Assembly: GCA_023129655.1 (NCBI GenBank)
Contig: JAGMBN010000022.1
Span: forward strand, 1 to 13,739
DNA from: a bacterium
Lineage (GTDB): Bacteria; JAHJDO01
Length of the DNA: 13,739 nucleotides
Reading direction: 5' to 3'
In this document: positions 1 to 6,659 of the stretch, one piece after another
How positions within the stretch are numbered: position 1 is the stretch's first letter
How the letters are laid out: each line of letters begins with the position of its first letter
The notes under the pieces: model-generated
Databases searched by the model: none
Told to the model about the DNA's origin: nothing
Seen by the model: the letters and a program-made list of their open reading frames with translations, nothing else
Program-made: the position numbers and the translations under genes

Positions 1-999
1 AAAGATAATATTACAATATTTGCCACTGACTTAGAGATAGGGATGAAATATACTGTTAAATGCAATGTAATAAAAGAAGGCATTATAACCCTGCCGGCAA
101 GACACTTAACTAATATAGTAAAGGAATTACCTGAAGGGGAAATAGAGATTGTAGAGGAAAAAAATATAATTAATATAAAAAGCGGTAAGATATTATTTAG
201 AATTAACAGTCTTAAAAAAGACGAATTTCCTAAATTTCCGAGCTCACCAAAAAAACAAAGTATTAATATAAATACAAGTGTCATTAAGGATATGATAAAT
301 AAGACAGCATTTGCTATGTCACATGATGAAGTAAGGTATGTATTAAATGGAGTTTGTTTAGAAATAGAGAAAGGAGGGGATAAGAATAAAACTTTATTAA
401 AAGCTGTAGCTACAGATGGAAAAAGGTTGGCATATATCTTTAATAGTGTAAATGCCCCTGATAATTACACAAAAAAGGTAATAATTCCATCAAAAACAAT
501 AAATGAAATATCAAGAATTATAGACGAATGGGAAAATATTAAGATTATAATAGGAGAAAAACAGATTAATTTTGAAACAGATAATATTATAATAACGTCC
601 AGGCTAATAGAAGGGCATTTTCCTGATTATAATCAGATATTACCAAAGAAATATAAAGAGAGGGTTAAATTAAATACTGAACAATTTCTTACGTCAGTAA
701 AGAGAGTTGCTCTTTTAATAAATGATAAGACCAATTATATAAAATTAAATCTTAAGAAAGACGTTATGCTCTTATCAATAGAAACACCTGAAGTAGGCCA
801 GGCGCAAGAAGAAATAGAAATAGATTATAAAGGGGAAGAGCTAATAATGGCATTTAATCCTAATTATATAATGGATATTTTAAAGAATATTAGAGATGAT
901 GAAATTTACTTTGATTTCATAGATACGGAAAATCCAGGGGTTATCAGGCAGGCAAATTTAGACAACTATTTGTGTGTAATAATGCCGATAAAAGTCTAG
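1..999 (+). CDS. dnaN: DNA polymerase III beta subunit (sliding clamp), 5'-truncated by window edge
   Basis: This is the ring-shaped processivity clamp that tethers the replicative DNA polymerase to DNA. The frame is open from the first base of the window, which already encodes the typical first-domain stretch FATDLEIGMKY. The start codon therefore lies upstream, and the first in-window ATG (43) is not the true start. About 332 codons are visible against roughly 360-380 in the family, so some 30-45 residues are missing. Family landmarks are the LPARHLTNIVKELP segment, the FPKFP segment closing the first part, VATDGKRLA in the middle domain, and the C-terminal VIMPIKV, which matches the usual clamp C-terminus. 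The next gene starts on the last base of the stop codon, consistent with a replication-gene operon. The gene is markedly AT-rich compared with gyrB. Identity is near certain; only the 5' end is unknown. Confidence 0.96.
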   Translation, partial: KDNITIFATDLEIGMKYTVKCNVIKEGIITLPARHLTNIVKELPEGEIEIVEEKNIINIKSGKILFRINSLKKDEFPKFPSSPKKQSININTSVIKDMINKTAFAMSHDEVRYVLNGVCLEIEKGGDKNKTLLKAVATDGKRLAYIFNSVNAPDNYTKKVIIPSKTINEISRIIDEWENIKIIIGEKQINFETDNIIITSRLIEGHFPDYNQILPKKYKERVKLNTEQFLTSVKRVALLINDKTNYIKLNLKKDVMLLSIETPEVGQAQEEIEIDYKGEELIMAFNPNYIMDILKNIRDDEIYFDFIDTENPGVIRQANLDNYLCVIMPIKV

Positions 1000-1307
1000 T
1001 GACAAGGTATACTAAACCTGAACATATAAAAAATATTATTAATAATGTAATATCTAAAATAAAAGAAAAAGGAAGTAGGAATAAAAAAGGGAAAATAGAA
1101 GAATATATAAAGAAAATTTTAGGGGAAGAAGGTAGGGAGCATATAGAGGTACGCGGATTAAAGAAGGGAAGTTTATATATAAGCGTTGATAACTCAGCAT
1201 GGCTTCAGGAATTGAGCTTAATGAAACAGGATTTAGTGAATAGTATTAATGTGAAATTTAAAGAGGATCTTGTGAAGGAGATAAAGATTAGACTTGGCAA
1301 AAAGTAA
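999..1307 (+). CDS. dciA: DciA/DUF721-family protein (probable replicative helicase loader)
   Basis: A small basic protein of about 102 residues. Its C-terminal half carries the DUF721 pattern: IEVRGLKKGSLYISVDNSAW, then LQELSLMKQDLVNSIN and a terminal LVKEIKIRLG. DciA proteins of this family load or recruit the DnaB helicase in bacteria lacking DnaC/DnaI; that is family knowledge, and the role here is inferred. The start is uncertain. A GTG at 999 overlaps the dnaN stop (TAGTG) and gives the natural length, while an in-frame GTG at 972 would add nine residues inside dnaN. Neither has a clear Shine-Dalgarno sequence, so translational coupling to dnaN is likely. In many genomes this family follows recF and precedes gyrB; here recF is missing from between it and dnaN. 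The N-terminal half is Lys-rich with no recognisable motif. Confidence 0.85.
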   Translation: MTRYTKPEHIKNIINNVISKIKEKGSRNKKGKIEEYIKKILGEEGREHIEVRGLKKGSLYISVDNSAWLQELSLMKQDLVNSINVKFKEDLVKEIKIRLGKK

Positions 1308-1340
1308 AAAGTTCGATGAAAAATTTTTAAAAGTGGTAGA

Positions 1341-1538
1341 ATGAAAATAAGGGATGTTGTTAAGACTATAAGGAGGGATGGTTGGTTCATTGTTGGCACT
1401 AAAGGAGGTCATAGACAATTTAAACATCCGTTCAAACATGGTAGAGTTACTGTAGCCGGTCATCCAAATGATGATCTTGCTCTTGGAACATTAAATAGTA
1501 TATGGAAACAAGCGCAAATTAAAAGGGAGAAGAGATGA
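1341..1538 (+). CDS. hicA: HicA-family mRNA interferase toxin
   Basis: A 65-residue protein with the compact HicA double-stranded-RNA-binding-like fold pattern. It shows an N-terminal MKIRDVVKTIRRDGW helix, the GTKGGHRQFKHP segment whose His24 matches the family catalytic histidine, and the closing GHPNDDLALGTLNSIWKQAQI signature. HicA toxins cleave mRNAs and tmRNA and are neutralised by the adjacent HicB. The stop codon overlaps the start of the next gene (ATGA, 1535-1538), the classic hicAB arrangement with toxin first. No strong Shine-Dalgarno sequence is visible before the ATG. The gene lies 33 bp after dciA, so it may be read from the replication-gene transcript or from an undetected promoter. 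The family call is firm; activity is not shown. Confidence 0.92.
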   Translation: MKIRDVVKTIRRDGWFIVGTKGGHRQFKHPFKHGRVTVAGHPNDDLALGTLNSIWKQAQIKREKR

Positions 1539-1744
1539 GAAGATTTTTAATCGTTATTGAAAAACGCGAAAATAATTACTCTGCATATTCACCTGACCTA
1601 TTAGGATGTATTGCTACTGGAAAGACAAGGGAAGAAACAGAAAAAAATATGCACGAAGCAATACAATTTCATTTGGAGGGATTAAGAGAAGATAGTCTGC
1701 CTATTCCAAAACAAACCTCTTTTGCTGAATATGTAGCGGTATAG
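1535..1744 (+). CDS. hicB: HicB-family antitoxin, short form
   Basis: A 69-residue protein with the partial RNase-H-like fold of HicB antitoxins. A first strand FLIVIEKRENNYSAYSPDLLGC is followed by the characteristic GCIATGKTREETEKNMHEAI helix, then LPIPKQTSFAEYVAV at the C-terminus. It should bind and inhibit the HicA encoded immediately upstream, with which it overlaps by 4 bp (ATGA). It ends after the HicA-binding domain and has no added ribbon-helix-helix or helix-turn-helix domain. It therefore belongs to the short type, and any autoregulation of the operon would need another DNA-binding partner. An imperfectly repeated palindromic element begins 10 bp after its stop. Confidence 0.91.
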   Translation: MRRFLIVIEKRENNYSAYSPDLLGCIATGKTREETEKNMHEAIQFHLEGLREDSLPIPKQTSFAEYVAV

Positions 1745-1753
1745 AAAAATGGG

Positions 1754-1815
1754 GTCATTCTCCGACTTGATCGGAGAATGACAAGCGAGATTGCTTCGCT
1801 GACACTCGCAATGAC
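1754..1815. repeat. Palindromic dispersed-repeat-like element after hicB
   Basis: A perfect 12-bp inverted repeat (GTCATTCTCCGA at 1754-1765 and its complement at 1771-1782, 5-nt loop) is followed by a second segment. That segment holds AGCGA (1784-1788) and TCGCT (1796-1800) arms and ends in GCAATGAC. The whole unit begins GTCATT and ends AATGAC. Read on the - strand it begins TGTCATTGCGAG and contains GAAGCAATCTCG. From memory, this wording is typical of a short dispersed repeat found in many unrelated bacterial genomes. On the - strand the long hairpin is followed by a short T tract, but no - strand gene ends here. A role as a 3' mRNA stabiliser or attenuator for hicAB is possible. Confidence 0.7.
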
Positions 1816-1851
1816 AGAAGTGATATTTTGAACAAAGCTAAGAGAATTTAG

Positions 1852-2403
1852 ATGAGAAATCAGCAAATAAGTTTGAAAGAAGTAAAAACAATAGAGAACA
1901 AAATACTTTTGTTTAGAGGGAAGAAAGTAATGCTTGATAGAGATTTGGCTACTCTTTATAGAGTCGAAACAGGACAATTAAAAAGAGCTGTACGAAGAAA
2001 CATTAATCGCTTCCCTGATGATTTTATGTTTGAATTAACGAAAAAAGAATTTGAAAATTGGAGATGCCAATTTGGCATCTCAAGTTGGGGAGGACAACGT
2101 TATATCCCCTATGTCTTCACAGAACAAGGCGTCGCTATGCTCTCAAGTGTATTAAATAGTGAGCGAGCTATAATGGTCAACATTCAAATTATGAGAACAT
2201 TTACGAAGCTCAGGGAAATACTTGCAACCCATAAAGACCTACAGCTAAAAATCGAAACATTAGAAGGGAAATATAAACAGCATAATCAGAAGTTTAAAAT
2301 TGTCTTTGAAGCTATAAGACAGTTATTAGAACCACCACCAGTGCCAGAGAAACCCAAAAAAAGAATTGGTTTTGTGGGATGGGATGGGAAGCAAAAAAAC
2401 TAG
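1852..2403 (+). CDS. ORF6N-domain DNA-binding protein
   Basis: A 183-residue protein with an N-terminal ORF6N domain at about residues 10-125. Landmarks are LFRGKKVMLDRDLATLYRVET, then VRRNINRFPDDFMFELT and the strongly conserved YVFTEQGVAMLSSVLNSERA. The rest is a helical, probably coiled-coil tail (about 125-160) and a Pro/Lys-rich end finishing in RIGFVGWDGKQKN, close to the usual end of chromosomal family members. ORF6N domains occur in phage antirepressor-like proteins and as free-standing chromosomal genes. Their molecular function is poorly known, and binding to DNA is inferred. The ATG at 1852 has an AAGAGA sequence about eight bases upstream. A perfect palindrome lies within the gene (2061-2081). 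It sits between two toxin-antitoxin-like loci, so it reads as part of an accessory block. Confidence 0.85.
   Translation: MRNQQISLKEVKTIENKILLFRGKKVMLDRDLATLYRVETGQLKRAVRRNINRFPDDFMFELTKKEFENWRCQFGISSWGGQRYIPYVFTEQGVAMLSSVLNSERAIMVNIQIMRTFTKLREILATHKDLQLKIETLEGKYKQHNQKFKIVFEAIRQLLEPPPVPEKPKKRIGFVGWDGKQKN
2061..2081. repeat. Perfect palindrome inside the ORF6N gene
   Basis: Arms GAGATGCCAA (2061-2070) and its exact complement (2072-2081) flank a single central base, giving a 10-bp dyad. It lies in the coding sequence for WRCQFGIS, just before the conserved ORF6N core. It could be an operator-like site or simply a coding coincidence. Confidence 0.6.
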
Positions 2404-2468
2404 AACAAAAAGCGTTGTAATAAGAATTTTACTATAAAAGAATTAGATCAGATAAGGGAATTTGGTAA

Positions 2469-2780
2469 ATGGTTAAAAGAGCAGATTTAGAAAAAGCCAG
2501 GTCATTCTTGAAAGATCTTAAAAAAATAGGTATGGCGATAGAAGCTTTATATCTTTATGGCTCACGGGCAAAAGGGACAAACAGGGCAGATAGCGACTTA
2601 GATATAGCAGTTATCTCTAAGGATTTTTCAGGAGACTCAATCCGAGATATTAAGATGATATTCCCTGTTATTAAAAAAGCGGACGAAGCTATTGAAGTAA
2701 CCAGGTTCCGGCCGGAAGATTTTAGAGATGAACATCCTTTGGCATGGGAGATAAAACAAGGAGGAATAAGAATATTTTAG
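2469..2780 (+). CDS. Minimal nucleotidyltransferase (MNT) domain protein
   Basis: A 103-residue member of the polymerase-beta-like nucleotidyltransferase superfamily, minimal type. The core is YLYGSRAKGTNRADSDLDIA (about residues 28-47), giving the GSx(n)DxD metal-binding motif with Gly31, Ser32, Asp43 and Asp45. The third acidic position appears to be Glu76 in EAIEVTRF. MNT proteins usually pair with a HEPN toxin and act by adenylylating it, or act alone as MntA-like antitoxins. No HEPN gene is present on either side here. The start ATG has AAGGGA about nine bases upstream. Its stop codon lies immediately before the gyrB Shine-Dalgarno sequence, so it is probably cotranscribed with gyrB. Substrate and biological role cannot be told from sequence. 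Confidence 0.88.
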   Translation: MVKRADLEKARSFLKDLKKIGMAIEALYLYGSRAKGTNRADSDLDIAVISKDFSGDSIRDIKMIFPVIKKADEAIEVTRFRPEDFRDEHPLAWEIKQGGIRIF

Positions 2781-2786
2781 AAGGAG
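2781..2786 (+). promoter_or_regulatory. Ribosome-binding site that decides the gyrB start
   Basis: AAGGAG lies directly after the MNT stop codon (2778-2780) and 8 nt before the ATG at 2795. It supports that ATG over the in-frame upstream ATG at 2744, which lies inside the MNT gene and would add 17 residues not typical of GyrB. Confidence 0.85.
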
Positions 2787-2794
2787 AAGACTTA

Positions 2795-5245
2795 ATGGTT
2801 AAGACAAGAAAAGATAAATATGACGCACAAGAAATTCAGGTTTTAGAGGGACTGGAAGCTGTTAGGAAACGTCCAAGTATGTATATTGGAGATACTGGGG
2901 CAAGAGGATTGCATCATTTAGTGTATGAGGTTGTTGACAATAGCATAGATGAATCACTTGTGGGTTATTGTAAAACAATAGATGTTATTGTTCATGTGGA
3001 TAACAGCGTTACAGTGATAGATGATGGACGGGGAATCCCTGTTGATATTCATGCTGAGTATAAGAAGCCGGGCGTAGAAGTGGTAATGACAATGCTTCAT
3101 GCAGGTGGGAAGTTTGATCATAAAGCGTATCAGGTTTCAGGGGGACTGCACGGAGTAGGCGTATCTGTTGTTAATGCCCTTTCAGAATGGCTGCTGGTAG
3201 AGGTTAAGAGAGACGGGGAAATACATGAGCAGAAGTTTAAAATCGGCGATCCGGTCAGTTCTTTGGAAGTTATAGGGAAAACGAAGAATACAGGAACAAG
3301 AGTTACGTTCAAGCCGGATATTAATATATTTAAAGATATTAATTTTGATTTTGATATATTGTCAAATAGATTAAGAGAGCTTGCTTTCCTGAACAGCGGC
3401 ATAAAGATAAGCATAATAGATGAGAAAGAGGATAAAAAGCATGTCTTCCAATATGAGGGAGGTCTTGTCTCTTTTGTAAAGTATCTTAATGAAAACAAAA
3501 CAGCTCTTCACGAAAACCCCATATATTTTTCTAAAGAGAGAGAGAGTATTAAAGTAGAAGTTGCAATGCAGTATAACGATTCCTATGTGGAAAATATATT
3601 TGCGTTTGCCAATAGCATAAATACTCAAGAGGGAGGAACTCATCTGGCTGGATTCAGGTCTGCTTTAACCAGAGTAGTAAATGATTATGCCCGTAAATCG
3701 GGAATTTTAAAAGAGAATGTTTCTCTGTCCGGCAATGATGTAAGAGAGGGATTAGTGGCTGTTATAAGTGTGAAATTACCTGAGCCGCAGTTTGAGGGAC
3801 AAACAAAAACAAAACTTGGCAATGCAGAGGTCAGAGGCATAATGGACTCTGTGGTAAGCGAGGAGGTTAAGAACTTTCTGGAAGAGAATCCTGCGATAGC
3901 GAGAAGGATTTTGGAAAAGTCTGTTCTTGCTGCGCAGGCAAGAGATGCTGCGAGAAAAGCAAGAGAGTTAACTCGCAGAAAGGGAGCGCTTGATTCTTTA
4001 GCGCTTCCGGGGAAACTGGCAGATTGTTCAGAGAAATCACCTGCGCTTTGTGAAATATATATAGTTGAAGGGGATTCTGCAGGCGGTTCTGCAAAACAGG
4101 GCAGAGACAGGGTTTTTCAGGCAATATTGCCATTAAAGGGGAAGATTTTAAATGTAGAAAAAGCAAGACTGGACAAGATATTAAATAATGATGAAATAAG
4201 AACCCTTATTACAGCTATCGGCACAGGAATTGGAGAGGAAGATTTCAATATAGAGAAAGCGAGATATCACAAAATAATAATTATGACAGATGCTGATATA
4301 GATGGAGCGCATATCAGGACACTTTTACTTACCTTCTTTTACAGACAGATGACAGCGCTATTAGAGAAGGGATATATTTATATTGCGCAGCCTCCATTAT
4401 ACAAAGTTAAAAGGGGAAAGGCAGAACAATATCTTAAAAGCGACAAAGCTTTTAATGACTTTATACTCTCTTCAGGTTTGAAGGATGTAAAAGTAACAAT
4501 TCTTAAAGAGCAAAGAAAGCTCACGGATATGCAGCTAAAAGCAATAGTGAGCGATCTTACACAGCTTGAGAATTTAATAAAAGTGGTTGAACGCAGAGGA
4601 ATAAGTTTTGCGGATTATCTTAAATTAAGAGATAAGAATACGGATGGTTTTCCGAAATACAGGGTGCGTACAGCTAAGGGGTTTCAGTATTTTTACACAG
4701 ATAAGGAATTAGCGGTTCTGGAGGAGAAGCAGAATGAGACACAAAAACAGCTTGATATATTTGAGAGCGCAGAGTCAGCGACTACGTCCACAACCACTGA
4801 GATTACTGAGTTTGCAGAATACAGGCAGATTGGCGGTATATTAAAGAGAATAGAACAGAAAGGCATAAGCGCAGATACTCTTCTTCCTGAACAGGAAATT
4901 CCTGTTCAGGAAATTCCTGAAAGCGAGAAGAAAAAGGCGATATATAAAATTAGTGCAGGAGAGAAAGAATCTGAAATAAATAGCGGTTATGAGATCCTGG
5001 ACAGGATAAGGACATTGGGCAAAAAGGGCTTGACTATACAGCGTTATAAAGGACTTGGAGAAATGAACCCGTCACAGCTGTGGGAAACAACCATGGATCC
5101 TAAAGAGCGTACGCTTTTAAAAGTGGCTATGGAAGATGCTATAGAAGCAGACAGGATATTTACAATATTAATGGGTGATCAAGTGGAACCAAGAAGGAAG
5201 TTTATTCAGGAACACGCATTGGAAGTAAGCAACCTGGATGTTTAG
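2795..5245 (+). CDS. gyrB: DNA gyrase subunit B, long-insert form
   Basis: This is the ATPase subunit of DNA gyrase, which introduces negative supercoils with GyrA. It has 816 residues. The GHKL ATPase domain shows VVDNSIDE (47-54), DDGRGIPV (76-83), LHAGGKFD (101-108) and the GGLHGVGVSVVNALS lid region (116-130). The transducer domain contains QTKTKLGN (336-343). The TOPRIM domain has EGDSAGGSA with Glu425, PLKGKILNVEKAR, and MTDADIDGAH with Asp499, 501 and 503. QRYKGLGEMNPSQLWETTMD (749-768) closes the protein. Between PPLYKVKRGK (about 533-542) and that last motif lies an insert of some 190-200 residues, in the same place as the E. coli GyrB insert. This accounts for its length over the 630-650-residue short type. 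The insert ends in a Thr-rich stretch and a repeated E-IPVQEIPE motif. argH, not gyrA, follows. A ParE assignment is less likely, given the dnaN/dciA context. Confidence 0.96.
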   Translation: MVKTRKDKYDAQEIQVLEGLEAVRKRPSMYIGDTGARGLHHLVYEVVDNSIDESLVGYCKTIDVIVHVDNSVTVIDDGRGIPVDIHAEYKKPGVEVVMTMLHAGGKFDHKAYQVSGGLHGVGVSVVNALSEWLLVEVKRDGEIHEQKFKIGDPVSSLEVIGKTKNTGTRVTFKPDINIFKDINFDFDILSNRLRELAFLNSGIKISIIDEKEDKKHVFQYEGGLVSFVKYLNENKTALHENPIYFSKERESIKVEVAMQYNDSYVENIFAFANSINTQEGGTHLAGFRSALTRVVNDYARKSGILKENVSLSGNDVREGLVAVISVKLPEPQFEGQTKTKLGNAEVRGIMDSVVSEEVKNFLEENPAIARRILEKSVLAAQARDAARKARELTRRKGALDSLALPGKLADCSEKSPALCEIYIVEGDSAGGSAKQGRDRVFQAILPLKGKILNVEKARLDKILNNDEIRTLITAIGTGIGEEDFNIEKARYHKIIIMTDADIDGAHIRTLLLTFFYRQMTALLEKGYIYIAQPPLYKVKRGKAEQYLKSDKAFNDFILSSGLKDVKVTILKEQRKLTDMQLKAIVSDLTQLENLIKVVERRGISFADYLKLRDKNTDGFPKYRVRTAKGFQYFYTDKELAVLEEKQNETQKQLDIFESAESATTSTTTEITEFAEYRQIGGILKRIEQKGISADTLLPEQEIPVQEIPESEKKKAIYKISAGEKESEINSGYEILDRIRTLGKKGLTIQRYKGLGEMNPSQLWETTMDPKERTLLKVAMEDAIEADRIFTILMGDQVEPRRKFIQEHALEVSNLDV
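4886..4921. repeat. Nested inverted/direct repeat inside gyrB insert
   Basis: CCTGAACAGG (4886-4895) and its exact complement (4901-4910) flank AAATT. The second arm continues into another dyad, TTCAGG-AAATT-CCTGAA (4905-4921). At protein level this is the repeated EQEIPVQEIPE. It looks like a small in-frame duplication in the variable part of GyrB and could form a stable mRNA hairpin. Confidence 0.7.
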
Positions 5246-5267
5246 AGATATAGAGATATAGAGATAT
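5244..5267 (+). repeat. Three perfect tandem copies of AGAGATAT between gyrB and argH
   Basis: The octamer AGAGATAT occurs three times without mismatch. It starts inside the gyrB stop codon and ends one base before the argH ATG at 5269. The repeats therefore make up the whole argH leader, and any Shine-Dalgarno interaction (GAG) must come from within them. Confidence 0.9.
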
Positions 5268-5268
5268 T

Positions 5269-6642
5269 ATGAAAAAATCATGGGATGGAAGATTTAGAAA
5301 AACTTTGAATCCGTTTATTGAAGAGTTCTCATCCTCAATAGATATTGATGTAAAGCTGGCAGAATACGATATTCAAGGCAGTATTGCCCACATTAAAATG
5401 CTTGGCAAGGTTAATGTAATCTCCAAGAACGACACAAAAAAAATACTTCACGGACTGGAAGAAATTCTTCAGGAAGCCTCTAAAGGAAAGTTAAAATATA
5501 CGTCCACAGATGAAGATATACATATGGCAATTGAGCGCATGCTTGTGGGAAAAATAGGGAAGGTTGGCAATAAACTTCACACAGCAAGGTCAAGAAATGA
5601 CCAGATTGCGCTTGACGAAAGGTTATATCTGCGTGATGAAATAGCAGAAGTCTCTAAACTCATTAAAAAGCTTCAGAGAGTAATTATTAGTATAGCCCAG
5701 AAAAATATTGATGTTGTTATGCCAGGACTCACTCATATGCAGCATGCGCAGCCGGTTCTTTTTTCGCATTATTTAATGGCTTACTTTAATATGCTGGACA
5801 GGGATAGGGCTAGGCTCAAAGATTGTCTTAAAAGAGTAAACATTATGCCTCTGGGCGCAGGCGCAATTGCAGGGACTTCGTTCCCCGTTGATCGTGAATA
5901 CGTGGCTAAGCTGTTAGGTTTCTCCACCATTACAGAAAACAGCATAGATACAGTTAGTGACAGAGATTTTATTCTGGAATTTGTTTCCTGCTCTGCCATT
6001 CTCATGATGCATCTTTCAAGACTATGTGAAGATATTGTCATCTATTCTTCGGAAGAGTTTGGGTATGTAGAATTGGATGATAGTATTTGTACAGGAAGCA
6101 GTATGATGCCTCAAAAGAAGAACCCTGATGTTGCTGAACTGATAAGAGGGAAAACCGCAAGAGTGTATGGATCGCTTATGACGCTTTTTACGTTAATGAA
6201 AGCGCTGCCTCTATCATATAACAGAGACATGCAGGAAGATAAGCCGGCTCTGTTTGATGCTGTTGAAACAGTCAAGATATGTCTGAAAGCAGGGGCAAAG
6301 CTTTTAGAGAACATAAAACTTAACAGGAAGAGATTAGAGAATATTTTGACTAAGGACTTTTCATGCGCGACAGAAATAGCTGATTATCTTGTAAGACAGG
6401 GCATGGCTTTTAGGGATGCGCATAAATTGGTTGGCAGGATAGTCAGGTACTGTATAGATAACAAAAAACATTTACGAGATCTTACCTGTTCAGAATTCAA
6501 GAGCTTTTCAAGCTTGTTTTTAAACGATGTAGTAGCTTTCACCTCACCCAATTCCTCAGTAAAATCCAAGTCCTCTCCTGGCGGCACATGCCTGAAAAAC
6601 GTAAAAGCCCAGATAGAAAAAGCAAAGAATTCGCTTAAATAG
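5269..6642 (+). CDS. argH: Argininosuccinate lyase
   Basis: This enzyme cleaves argininosuccinate to arginine and fumarate, the last step of arginine biosynthesis. It is a cytosolic homotetramer of the fumarase/aspartase superfamily. The 457 residues match the family length. Landmarks are WDGRF (5-9), STDEDIHMAIE (79-89), HTARSRNDQ (104-112), GLTHMQHAQPV with the catalytic His159, and the superfamily signature GSSMMPQKKNPD (276-287), whose serine loop supplies the catalytic base. The C-terminal part shows ATEIADYLVRQGMAFRDAH and a final SVKSKSSPGGT. Its leader is the octamer repeat after gyrB, with no canonical Shine-Dalgarno sequence. No other arginine gene lies in the window, so it is separated from the pathway and probably cotranscribed with gyrB. 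Confidence 0.96.
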   Translation: MKKSWDGRFRKTLNPFIEEFSSSIDIDVKLAEYDIQGSIAHIKMLGKVNVISKNDTKKILHGLEEILQEASKGKLKYTSTDEDIHMAIERMLVGKIGKVGNKLHTARSRNDQIALDERLYLRDEIAEVSKLIKKLQRVIISIAQKNIDVVMPGLTHMQHAQPVLFSHYLMAYFNMLDRDRARLKDCLKRVNIMPLGAGAIAGTSFPVDREYVAKLLGFSTITENSIDTVSDRDFILEFVSCSAILMMHLSRLCEDIVIYSSEEFGYVELDDSICTGSSMMPQKKNPDVAELIRGKTARVYGSLMTLFTLMKALPLSYNRDMQEDKPALFDAVETVKICLKAGAKLLENIKLNRKRLENILTKDFSCATEIADYLVRQGMAFRDAHKLVGRIVRYCIDNKKHLRDLTCSEFKSFSSLFLNDVVAFTSPNSSVKSKSSPGGTCLKNVKAQIEKAKNSLK

Positions 6643-6659
6643 GATATGGAATCTAAGTA

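Noticed and set aside
1750..1785. Rho-independent terminator for hicAB
   Set aside because: The hairpin is strong, but on the + strand it is followed by AAGCGAGA rather than a T tract. The T-rich side faces the - strand, where no gene ends.
1669..1977. A 102-codon open frame on the - strand over the hicB-ORF6N gap
   Set aside because: Its middle (VIASVSEAISLVILRSSRR) is just the translation of the palindromic repeat, and its ends are antisense to hicB and the ORF6N gene.
2404..2489. Coding-like continuation in the ORF6N frame after its stop, reading NKNFTIKELDQIREFGKWLK
   Set aside because: Looks protein-like but is only 28 codons, has no start codon and no recognised family. The ORF6N protein already ends as its relatives do.
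3867..4166. A 99-codon open frame on the - strand inside gyrB
   Set aside because: Antisense shadow of well-conserved gyrB TOPRIM coding sequence; no family resemblance. The same applies to frames at 3130-3498 and 3371-3643.
5244..5267. Possible CRISPR or iteron array from the AGAGATAT copies
   Set aside because: Units are 8 bp and directly adjacent without spacers, and only three copies exist, so it is a simple tandem repeat.
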